Source: Sapria himalayana (Eukaryota > Streptophyta > Magnoliopsida > Malpighiales > Rafflesiaceae). From it: a stretch of DNA of 64,000 nt. The DNA lies in contig JAREIK010000385.1 in the NCBI GenBank assembly GCA_029783825.1, forward strand, positions 248,001 through 312,000, in the 5' to 3' direction. Under the pieces are notes generated by a model that ran no database searches, was not told the DNA's origin, and saw only the letters and a program-made list of their open reading frames with translations. A program made the position numbers and the translations under genes. Shown here piece by piece: positions 12,291-22,844 of this stretch (the first letter of the stretch is position 1; each line of letters starts with the position of its first letter).

Positions 12291-14600
12291 GGTATCGTTT
12301 GTAGTGATTGTTAGTGACACCAACTCACTATTCGTGTTAGTATTCACACACATGAGATTTTTCTTATAGAGCATGTATTCCATGAGAAAAAGACATATAA
12401 GAGATAAGTGTTAATAGTTACTTCAAGAGAGGGGGCCGAAAACATTAGAGTGTAAAGAAAGACAAGCTGACTACAAGAATCTTCTAGGAGTTTTCACAAT
12501 GTTCACATGCCATGATACTTATAGAAAGAAATATATAAAATTGCTCTCTAAGATAATATCATACACTTCATAATCTTCAGATACTACTAATTTAGTTGTT
12601 CATTATTCTACTCTTAACTTATACATTATTGATATAGGAGTTAATACTCATTAATTATAATTATTCTTTTTTTATTATTTTCTATGTTTTTTGAGTATTG
12701 ATGTCATTAATGTCAAATCCTAAAAAACTATTTGCTATGATAATATTTAACTTAGTCATTTATTTTTTGTATTTTGCTTTATTCTATTATTTAATAATTT
12801 TATTTTCATGAGGTGGCTTTATAGGCAATTAAACTTAAATTTTACTTTTTTTTCTTTTGATATTTGTTTGAGAAATTGGAATACTTGTAAGAAGACTTCA
12901 TTTGGGTTCGAGCAAGATGAATTATATCTTCTATTTTACAATATGATGTCTGACTAGGTATTTGAGTATATTTGATTATTTGCTTGTGCATTCTAGACTT
13001 GGTCATCCATTACTAACCAAATAAAGAAAAATTTACTTTATTCATAAGAGTATTCAATCATGGAGTGTAAAATATATTAGTTAGGAAAGAATACTAAAAT
13101 TTCATATCATGCACGTCAAGTTAGTGTGAGTAAGGATACATTTGATCTGATACATTGAGATATATTTGGACCAAATTGAGAAAAAATCTATAAAAATTTT
13201 AGATATTTTGTTATTTTTCTTTATTATTATTTATGATTTAATTAGTTGATTCTTTTTTATTTTTTAATCATTTCATAAATGTTAAAAAATAAATTTAGTA
13301 AATACATAAACAAAATAAAAAGTGATAATACATTAGAGTATATGTTAGATAGTTTTAATACTTACTATATAGATCATGAGATCATATACCCGACTCCTTG
13401 TGGTGATACACTCCTACAGAATGAGATTGTATAAATAAAGAATAGATATTTGTTTGAGATAATTTTGGAATTCCTATTTTTGGGGAGATGTGGTATTAAC
13501 CACAAACTATCTCGTCGATCAGATATCTTCTTTTGTTATTTATCACTGTATGTCCTTTCAGATATTATATCAAGAAGAGAGAGTATTTTACCTATCTCCT
13601 AGAATTTTTGAGAGTATTTTTTTGTTCATGATTTCTCCCTAAGATTGAATAAAATGATACATAGGCCCTTGAAATATATATTTTTTATTACTCTAGTACC
13701 TAAAAAGTGTATAAATTTATTTTATCAAAGTATGGTATAGTTTTAAAAAGTGTTGATATTATTTTTTTTTTTTGAGTTAAATTTATTTTTTAGTGCTTCT
13801 AGGAAGATTAAAAATTCATAATATACATCTAAATCCGTTATTATTAATCACTCATTTGTAGTCCTGCTTGGATCTCTAGCTATGAGAGAGTCATTTGTCA
13901 ATTATTTCGAAACATGTTAGTTCATATTATGATGATGACTTATAAAGTCATCATATATACCAGCAAGTTCACATTAGGTTAAGTTTGGAGAGAGCAAAGT
14001 TTCGCAATTGATGAAATATCCCTTGACATGAAGTGTGCACTAGGAGAATGTAACATATATAGTATTGCCTGCTCAAGCCATAAATAATTCTATCGAGAAC
14101 CTGAATGATCTAGGAGCCAGCTTCTTTAATATTCACTCTCTAAAAGAAATAAAAGTTATCCTTAGTACTTAATCTCACATATTCTGTCATACTCATGTAT
14201 TCTTTATTACTTTATTTCTTTTGTTACTTTCTCTGATGATGTTAAGATAATCAATTCTTTTTCTGAGGTATTATGTCATCCAGGATGATGATAGATTATG
14301 TTGGAAGAAATATATGCTTTCCACTCTAATAAAACTTGAGGACTAACACCATGAAATTCTGGAAGGTTTGCCATTTGCCGCATGAGGACGTTCACTATGA
14401 AGATAGGTGCAAACAAGAAGATGGTGCATTAAGGTGAGACTTATTGCAAGGAGGATCACTAAGATGTTTAATGTGAACCGCTAGGATAGTTTCTGTCCAG
14501 TGGCTAAGATTACTTCCATATGGACTCTTATTTCATCAGTAGCATCTAATAGATAAAGAATATACCAGTTAGATGTGAATAACAACTAAAACCTATTATA
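12290..14600 (+). mobile_element. Decayed Ty1/copia element, gag to RT start
   Basis: 12890-13320 reads as copia pre-integrase and integrase remnants (SFGFEQDELYLLFYNMMSD, later DTFDLIH and FRYFVIFL). 13440-14100 follows as integrase C-terminus and linker, and 14280-14570 as the RT start. The homology stops near 14590, where sequence of opposite orientation begins. Many stops are present. Confidence 0.5.
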
Positions 14601-14771
14601 GACCTCATCTCTTAAAAATAATGTCTCTTAAAAATGAAATAGATGATCCCATCCTAATATATGAAAAATTTTTACTTATCTTAGTATACAAATAGTTGCA
14701 TCTAAGTGAACTTATCAAAGAGAAACTAGAAAACAACTAACTGATACTTATTGCATATACAAAATTTAGTT

Positions 14772-15391
14772 TGATAATAGTTAGATAGTTAATCATTATT
14801 ATGATTATCATATAAGTAGTAGAGTTAACTAGATGAGTAATGTCATATATAAAAATCAATATCTGGATCAATATGAGTGTCCGTTGAGGCACAACCCAAA
14901 AATCTAATTTTCATATGAGTATGAAGCTCATACCTTATTTGTGACCAAAATTTATCACTCCTAGAATAAGTTACTTCTATATCAATAAAATATTTGACCT
15001 TTTCAAGGTCTTCGTTTGTAACTATGACTGAAGATATACTTTGAGTTGGGTAATATTCAACTCTTATTTTTCATAATTAGAATATTTTATATATATATAT
15101 ATATATATATAAAGAAAAACCATACTACCATTAGAATACATATAAAAAAACAAAGAAAATTCATAACATATATGTGTAAAAAAATGATTTTTGTAAAAAT
15201 CTCGAAAACAAGACCCGTGGTGAATACTTAAGCTATGAAGCATGGATACGGCAATAGATAGAAGTGTCAGCGTGTTTGATATGTGGATACCGGCTAGACA
15301 TGCATTGGATATGTGTCCGATATGCCACGTGACATATCATTGACCAAAATTGTAAGTTAAAGCTATGGATACATGTCCGACATGACTTAGA
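14772..15391. repeat. Tandem duplication, copy 1 (620 bp)
   Basis: Bases 14772-15391 and 15421-16040 align without gaps at an offset of 649 bp. By eye I count only three substitutions (near 14972, 15137 and 15373). Both copies include the same (TA)n run and an identical 61-codon open frame with no recognisable domain. The last 160 bp (from GAAGCATGGATACGG, 15238) belong to the GGATACGG/CGGACACG family of the MITE-like element at 35658. Confidence 0.85.
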
Positions 15392-15420
15392 ATAAGTTGA
15401 TAGTTAATTATAAGTGTTTG

Positions 15421-16040
15421 TGATAATAGTTAGATAGTTAATCATTATTATGATTATCATATAAGTAGTAGAGTTAACTAGATGAGTAATGTCATATATA
15501 AAAATCAATATCTGGATCAATATGAGTGTCCGTTGAGGCACAACCCAAAAATCTAATTTTCATATGAGTATGAAGCTCATACCTTATTTGTGACCAAAAT
15601 TTATCACTCCTAGAATAAGTTGCTTCTATATCAATAAAATATTTGACCTTTTCAAGGTCTTCGTTTGTAACTATGACTGAAGATATACTTTGAGTTGGGT
15701 AATATTCAACTCTTATTTTTCATAATTAGAATATTTTATATATATATATATATATATATAAAGAAAAACCATACTACCATTAGAATTCATATAAAAAAAC
15801 AAAGAAAATTCATAACATATATGTGTAAAAAAATGATTTTTGTAAAAATCTCGAAAACAAGACCCGTGGTGAATACTTAAGCTATGAAGCATGGATACGG
15901 CAATAGATAGAAGTGTCAGCGTGTTTGATATGTGGATACCGGCTAGACATGCATTGGATATGTGTCCGATATGCCACGTGACATATCATTGACCAAAATT
16001 GTAAGTTAAAGCTATGGATACGTGTCCGACATGACTTAGA
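15421..16040. repeat. Tandem duplication, copy 2 (620 bp)
   Basis: This is the second copy of the 14772-15391 unit, separated from it by a 29-bp spacer (15392-15420). The near identity implies a recent event compared with the heavily decayed transposons around it. An assembly artefact is possible. The copy ends exactly where the G-rich minisatellite begins. Confidence 0.85.
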
Positions 16041-16190
16041 GGGGATTTCGAAGCTAGAACAGGTATTTAAAATCTAGAACAATGGGGGGATTTAAAACCT
16101 AGAACAAAAGGGGGGGATTTAAAATCTGGAATAGTGGGGGGGAGAGGGGGGGGATTTAAAACCTGGAACACTTGGGGGGGGGGGGATGCA
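16041..16190 (+). repeat. G-rich minisatellite
   Basis: About five imperfect copies of a unit of roughly 25-30 bp, made of a run of G, then GATTTAAAAYCTRGAA, then a short A-rich link. The G runs lengthen from 4 to 13 from left to right. Closely spaced runs of three or more Gs on one strand have G-quadruplex potential. The array stands out in AT-rich DNA and sits exactly at the end of the 620-bp duplication. Confidence 0.8.
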
Positions 16191-16195
16191 TTATT

Positions 16196-17830
16196 TTTTT
16201 AAATAAATTATTTAAATAAATAAGGATACTTATTTTTTTTTATCTTATAATGTTGTATCCTAGTCGTATTAATATCTTAGTTTTTTGAAATTTATCGTGT
16301 CCCTATATCCTGTCGTGTTATATTCTCGTGTCTTTGTTTCTTAGTACTTAAGGATATATAATATCTTTCACAATTAATAAATTATATCTGCCTGTGTTGC
16401 TCAAAATTAATGTAACTATTTCATACATATCTCCTTTTCAAGATCATTGTAAAGAAAAATATTTTTTTTTAGCTCGTGAATTTTTAATCTGTGAGATGCC
16501 CTTAGTGAATTTAAATTTTGTACAGATACCATTTTGATCACTAGAAAAAAATATTTTGATGATTTATATCAAATATCTGAGTAAACCCCCTAGTTATAAC
16601 TATTGCCTTTAAACAATCTATTATCCCATCTAAACATGTCTTCATAGTGAAAACTCACATTTTTTAAGCCATGACACTAGTCCCAAAGTTCTACTTGAGT
16701 GGAGGGTATATATCTTTTTAAATATGACTCGATTTCATCTTGAGTGATATAATACTTTAGAATGAGACCTAAATATTTTAATATAATCAAGAAAAGTAGT
16801 CAATAAAGTAAAAGAAGGAAGAAATCATGTGTATGATAATGTATGTGAAATTGGGTGCTAAGTACAATTCTTTTGTTTCTTCTGAAGAGTTAGTAGAAGG
16901 TAAAGACCATATGGTTGACTATTAGATCATCTAATTCCTTGGTAGGCTTGTATCTGATCTAAACATGTTGTACAATTTATCTCCTCCTAGTATAAACACT
17001 AAGTTTTGTGTGATCAAGTTTTTCAGTCCGTCAACTCATTATAAGCATGAACTAGATGAGACTTGTTTGTGTTGCATGGACTCGAGAGAGATTTTCTCTC
17101 ATGAGAAACCTTACTCTCTTTAGAGTCAACATGATCTATGCTTATTGGTGCGCATGATGAATCTATAGGAATATCATCATAAAATGAACATGTCATGATA
17201 TATCATCTAGACTCTTACTCTTCCTATGATTTCTAAAAATAGTTAATGCTCAATAAAAATAATATCCACACTCACAAAAATGCTATTAGTCTATGGTGAA
17301 AAATATTGGTACACTCTTTGGATACTATAGTATCCAAGGTAGACATATCTCAGGATTCTTCGTGTCGGCTTGTCCCATACTGGGAAAAGATCATGAATAA
17401 AATAAGTACTCTTAAAAACTCTGATACATGCTAAATGATCTACCTCAAGGATTCAAGATCTAAATGAGTACATACTGAGAAAGAATGAAAAAGGTAGTTT
17501 ATAAAGTAATTTATGATTAACATTGCATCTTCTTAAAATATTTTAAAATACTCATTCCAAATAAAAGTGTATGAGTCATCTCAATTAGATATTTATTATT
17601 CTTTTTAGTCATCTCAATTAAAATATTTATAATTTATACAATAACTATTGAATCTGTGTGATATATATTCTAATATATTATAATTTTTTATTTTTATAAT
17701 TTTTTAATTTATTTTTTATGATTTTATGAAATACCTAAAAAATAGAAAACATATGTGATATAACACGAAATAAAAATATTAATATTAACTATGAGTAATC
17801 ACCAATGAAAATTAAGAAAAAAAAAAGTGA
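16196..17830. other. Decayed transposon sequence, not assigned
   Basis: AT-rich sequence with stops in all frames. Some segments (16560-17560) resemble minus-strand copia internal sequence, but I could not find a motif firm enough to name. No gene is supported. Confidence 0.35.
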
Positions 17831-18039
17831 TGAAAGCCATATAATCTAGCATCCAAAAACTAGTCTCATCCAAGTATCATTGAGAAAAGAAAAGAAAATA
17901 TGTCTAAGTAACCCAATCTTGATGAACGTTCAAATCCATACTATGATAAGAAAGAACTTGGAGGATCTTGATACGTGCCTCCAATGCGTGACCCTAATCA
18001 AGTTGGTCTTCTTTGTTTTCTTTGAGTCTCATAGTGTCA

Positions 18040-18991
18040 TACTATGTCAAACGGGCCGTGCTGGGTTGGCACTGCTAGAGGTATCAAACTGGGTGGGTTG
18101 AGTCGGCCCGACCAATTTTTTTGGGTCTAACCAGGCTGGCATACCGTGCTTGGCACGACATGCTACAATACTGTGCATTGCTTTCCTTGGAGGGCAGGCC
18201 CGACATGGGCCATGACGCTAAATCCACCTAGGTTTTGACTGGTTTGACTAGGTTCAAGTCGGTCGATTTTTTAGAATATTAGGATTTCAGTGCCATCGCC
18301 GTCGCCCATTGGGCATTGCTCGGTACGTGGTCACCCGTGCCGTGCCCATGTGTCAGGCACTCGTGCAGTGCCTGACACGACACATGGGCCAAAAACCCTT
18401 AGCATAGTACGACATGATTCGTGCCGAGGGTGCGCCCGGTAAGGGCTCGGACACGCTACTACAGTATGTTGTGTTGGGTCAGACACGCTTGAAATGGGTC
18501 GGGCTTCAGGCCGGGCCCAGGTCACCCAGCCCATTTGACACATATAAGCATCGCCCATTTTTTAGGCTCGTACAAACCCCAATGTCATGTCAGACACGAC
18601 ATGCTACAGTAACCATGACATGCCTGGCACAACATGGTTCCTTCGTGGGAAGGCTCATCACGGCCTGCACCCCGAAGTTAGCCTGGTATTGGGATGATTC
18701 TTACCGAGATTTGGGGATATGGGTGCTCCCGCTCGGCTCGTCGCATCCCTCGTCGGGCCTCATGCTGTCTCCGCTTTAGATATCGGGTCGAGTGCAGTCC
18801 TAAGTCCCGACCAGATTGGCTTATCCCTGGGGCACGTGTCGGGTCTTGCCCCATGGCATGCCTGGCACGTCACGCATGACTAGTTCTCTCGGCATGGCAC
18901 GACATGAGTCATGCCGAGAGTGTGCCCGGCACGGGCCCAAGCACGGCTGAACTAGGCCAGGCCCGGGGCACCTAGCCATTTGACACCTTTA
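18040..18991. mobile_element. Non-autonomous GC-rich hAT-like element
   Basis: A 950-bp GC-rich island in AT-rich DNA. It starts TACTATGTCAAACGGGCC (18040) and ends GCCATTTGACACCTTTA (18991), imperfect inverted repeats of the hAT terminus seen at 4207 and 52646. Inside are many copies of GGCACGACATG, GCCCGGC and CATGGGCC. A second copy of the end motif at 18530-18543 (CCCATTTGACACATATA) suggests two copies fused or nested. The outer 8-mers do not match, so no clean target duplication is seen. Open frames up to 121 codons follow from the GC content and show no domain. Confidence 0.65.
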
Positions 18992-20200
18992 CTTCTATAT
19001 CTTGCACAAGAATATCCAATCAAAGTCATGTTTCTCTTCTTCCAATCCATCTTAATGTCGCTATGCATTTCTACATAATTCATGGATTCTATTGCAATCA
19101 AATGAGGCAAGAAAGCTTGGTTGGTTTTTTACTTGTAGAGGTAGAGCAACTCTTGCATCCTCATCTTCTTGAAAATGAGCATCCTTTCCAACCCTTTATG
19201 TTGATTTCTACATATCGTGCAATGGGAATCTTGTTTCCATGGGTATAGCAACTATGGCGTATTATTGAACTGAATTGATTACCCTTTGTTGTTTTGCATT
19301 AAAAAAGATTCAAAAAAATTAATTAAATATCTAAATCCTTATTGAATCTTATTTGTTCTAAGTTCTCTACCAATAAATTTATTAGGCTGAATATGTTCTT
19401 ACTCATACCAGCCTCATATCTTGGATAAAAAGTTCTAATATGTTATCATAACTAACAAATTTCACACTGTAGGGTAAAGATATCATTAAGAGTAGGGTAT
19501 AATATTTTGGACTTGGCCAATATTAAATAACCAAGTTGAGAATATTCAAGCAATATGTCGAACACATTCAAATACTAGTAATGAACTTCTGTCACAAGAG
19601 AGATTACATATAGCCCACTTCACTAATCTCAAAGGATGTCTTGTCAAAGTTTTTTTTTTGATGTTATAGAATAAAGTTAGAGTTGAATTGTTTGCAAAGA
19701 TAACTCATCTAAAGAATGTCAACTGGGCAATCAAGAATTAGTAAAAGATACAAAAGAAATAAATAATTAAGCTAAATACTATCGCATTCAATATTTTTTG
19801 AAAATTGTCATTGGGCATGACAATATTTAGAGAACAAGTAAAACATGTGATAAAAGAGAATAAATATTTGTAATATGAGTATTCTCCCTTGAATTAACAA
19901 TCCATGAGCATGAAGTAGAGGTCGGGTCACCATACTAACGATGACACTATTCAAAGGGTACCTTGCATTGGAGCTTGAATTAAAGCCTTCAAGGAGTTAT
20001 GAACACGAACCCACATTGGGTGAAGAGCATTTGTTTTTGTTTTTTTTTTTATTTTTTTAGGCTAGATCAACCTAACTTACTTTTGGGCTGACTGGCTTTC
20101 TTCCTCCTACTTTTTTGTATCATTTGAGCTCTATACAAATTACATAGTAAACTTGATTACTATTTATGGGGAGTGAAATCAAAGTGAATTGCAATTGAAG
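18992..20200. other. Intergenic sequence, unassigned
   Basis: 19000-19260 is less AT-rich and holds a 61-codon open frame without a recognisable domain. 19260-20200 is AT-rich, with a poly-T run near 20041. I see nothing that can be supported as a gene. Confidence 0.3.
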
Positions 20201-20201
20201 T

Positions 20202-20489
20202 ATGCATGTTTTTCATTCGTGTATCCCAAAACTATTCAATAAGTGCTTAGGAGGGTGCGTAAAGGCCCCACTCTTAGTTTTCTTTTCTTTTTCCGATGCA
20301 ATTCGGGGGGAATTAGGCATCTATTCTAGCAGATTTGGGGAGTGTGAAGCCCTCTTCTCATTTTCCCCCAACCCAAATTATCGTCTCTACACAAATCTCA
20401 AAATTAGGTACAAAAGCATACCTAATTCGGTTGAAATCCTAAATCCTAAGCGAGAGTTGAGTTTTCGAATTAAATTTTTACAAAATTAA
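20202..20489 (+). other. Unidentified 95-codon open frame in a moderately GC stretch
   Basis: The frame runs from ATG to TAA with a Cys/Phe-rich N-terminus and a basic C-terminus. No domain, signal peptide or homologue is recognised. The surrounding 20200-20960 has no transposon motif that I can name. It may be a chance frame or the edge of an unrecognised repeat; I do not claim it as a gene. Confidence 0.2.
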
Positions 20490-20989
20490 ATCTAATTTGA
20501 TCAAAATTACTAAATTTCCAAAATCCTAATTTAAGAAATTGAACTCATGAACACCAAAATTATTCTTATTCGGTTAGAATTATTAAATTTTTGAAATTTA
20601 AATTTTAAAAATTAAATTTTCATTTTTTTTAATTTCCAATTGATAGCTTCAATTTCATATTATTCCCTCAAAATTAAGTAGTTATGAACTATATTAAACA
20701 AAAACTATAAAATTTACAATTTTTGAAATATTAATTTGGATCTAAAATCCAAATTATGTTTTTCTTTTGTTCTTAGTGGAAAACTCTCATTTTTATTCTT
20801 CCAACCCAAGAAAAATCATTATCTTTTATTCTGAAATTGAACCCCATAGAAGCCCTTAAACTTTCTTTCATTTTTGAATCCTCGAAGTGGAGTAAGAAAA
20901 TTAGAAAATTAGGCATGAGAGTAGAATCACACAAGTATCACCTCTTATTGACGAAATGATCATCACACCTGCTCCGCAAAAGTTATTTT

Positions 20990-22146
20990 TGAATATAATT
21001 TTAAGTTTTAATTTGTGTATTTTTATTTTTCTAATTAATATGAAAAGTGAATCTATTGAAAGGAACTCGTGGGTTGTGCTCTAGGAGTACTTTTATTTCT
21101 TTATTTTTCTAATTAATTTGTGTATTTTTATTTCTTTATATTTTCTAATGAGCTCTAATGACATAGTGATTTTGCTCATTATATATGTGGATGAAATTAT
21201 GTCTATAAAAAATGATGTGTTAGAAATCAATCAATTTAAGGAATACTTTAAGCTATAGTTTTGGATAAAAGATTTTGAGAGACTCAATTTTTTTTTTCTT
21301 AGTATAGAGGTAACATACTCTGAGAGAGGCATTTTCTTATCATAGAAGATGTATGTGTTTGATATTCTTGTAGGAGTTAGACTTTTGGATCGTGCTCTAG
21401 GAGACACTCTCATCAATTTATATATTAATTTCACTTGTAATATGACACATTCAGTTATCTCTATTATTTACAGATGAATAATATAGAAGATTAATTATTT
21501 GATTATTATTTAATCAAATATAACATATGCAATCAAAATTATTAGTTATTTCATATTTTATTTTTGGCAATTTCACCTAGTTGTAGTATTCTGCATACTG
21601 AGGTATGAGCAAAAATTTTCAAGAATTCAAATGCCTTTCTTCGATTACGAGTATTTGCAGTTTGTTGGATATTTAGATTATATCTGAGTACCAACTTGTA
21701 CCAAGAGGAGATTTATGATAGATTTTTATATTTCTTGTAGAGGCAATCTTAGTTCCTGAAAAATTATGTGGCAGATAATTATTTTTAGACCTAGTGTAGA
21801 GACGTAATTCATAGTGCTGACAATTATTCCTTGTAAGATATTTTGAATCTGATATCGATTTGATGAGATTGAGTATTCATATTATTTTCTCACCACACTT
21901 TACTATAATAGTTAGATAGTATGGTATATAATATTAAATTAAGTATTTTATAAGCAAGCAAAACATATTGAGATAAACTATATCTTTTTTATGGAGAAGA
22001 TTATGGAGGAGACTATTACTATAACATATATTGAAATTGCAGAGTAACTAGGAGACACCTTCACAAAGAGCTCGAATAGGCTTTACCTCACTTTATTTTC
22101 TTCTAAGCTTGATATTTTAGACTTATAGCCACCAATTTGATGAGGA
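20990..22146 (+). mobile_element. Ty1/copia 3' part (RT to RNase H), decayed
   Basis: Near 21180-21440 one frame reads LLIIYVDEIMSIKNDVLEIN, then SERGIFLS and YVFDILVGVRLLD. This is the copia RT YVDD region (here YVDE) followed by the IEV-x(n)-GI-x-LSQRKY-x-LDIL stretch. 21500-22110 is broken RNase H and tail. A polypurine tract (TTTGATGAGGA, 22136-22146) leads straight into the LTR at 22147. It ends 430 bp before the first mannosidase exon found. Confidence 0.7.
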
Positions 22147-22309
22147 TGTTACAATTTGTTTATTTATTTTCATTTATTTATGTTATGTTGATTGGCGTAC
22201 CTAATATGCGAGCTGCTCTAATTGAATTTACCCATTATATAAGAGTTTAGTATGTAGGTATGTTTTTATTTATTTTTATTGTTATGGTTTAATATTCTTG
22301 AAATTTACA
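22147..22309 (+). repeat. 3' LTR of the preceding copia element
   Basis: The 163-bp sequence starts TGTTACAATTTG and ends AAATTTACA. It contains the family core GCGTACCTAATATGCGAGCTG and the downstream CCATTATATAAGAGTTTAGT (possible TATA region). The matching 5' LTR was not identified. Confidence 0.65.
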
Positions 22310-22743
22310 AGATTGATGTTTTTTTTTTTGTAACCAAGATATTGCTATTGGCCATACCGCTATGGTAATACCAATGTTACTAGTATAAAAATTGAAAGAA
22401 AGAACAGATGCTTGTGACATTATTATTCTCTTAAAATTGATTAGCCAGGATTCATGAGAAAAAATATGAACTGAAAGGCAGCAATACTTGAAGATTAGGC
22501 TTGGATAAGTCCCTGAAAAATCTAGAGTGAAGTATGTTATGCTGCTTTCTGCGTATAGTAATTGTATTAGCGATGAGACTCAGTATAGACTCTTATATGA
22601 TATTAATTGTGTTATTGTCAGCACCAAAATTATAAAAAGTAATTGACCTCTACTCTAGCTGTAATACATAACAAGTATCAGGTATCTGCCTTTTTTTTTT
22701 TTTGTTGCATCAGCTCTTTAGTGATAGCTTTTGTTGATTATAG
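22310..22743 (+). other. Intron sequence upstream of the first mannosidase exon found
   Basis: There is no transposon signature from about 22330. The stretch ends in a T-rich run (22690-22705) and the acceptor TTATAG of exon a. The preceding exon of the family was not found here. Confidence 0.4.
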
Positions 22744-22844
22744 GATGGACGTGTCAATGCCTTGTACTCAACCCCATCCATATATACAGATGCAAAATAT
22801 GGTGCTAATGTTTCCTGGCCATTGAAAACGGGCGATTTCTTTCC
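22744..22844 (+). CDS. GH38 alpha-mannosidase exon a
   Basis: This exon encodes [20 protein letters not shown] and continues to [10 protein letters not shown]. It starts in phase 0 after an AG acceptor (TTATAG) and ends with two bases of a Pro codon before GTGAGT. In family members the text before it ends in a Tyr-Val-Asn-Lys motif; that exon is not visible upstream in this window, so a long intron probably precedes. Confidence 0.92.

Noticed and set aside
15046..15880. Two identical 61-codon frames
   Set aside because: They are identical because they lie in the 620-bp duplication; the sequence spans a (TA)n run and shows no protein signature.
14772..16040. Spaced direct repeats as a CRISPR array
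   Set aside because: There are only two 620-bp copies with one spacer in plant DNA, so this is a tandem duplication.
18414..18779. 121-codon open frame in the GC-rich block
   Set aside because: It lies in the repeat-rich interior of a non-autonomous hAT element; length follows from GC content and no domain is visible.
1..22700. 5' exons of the alpha-mannosidase gene
   Set aside because: I looked for the His-Thr-His-Asp-Asp-Val-Gly-Trp start, the zinc-binding and the nucleophile motifs of GH38 and found none, so no upstream exon is claimed.
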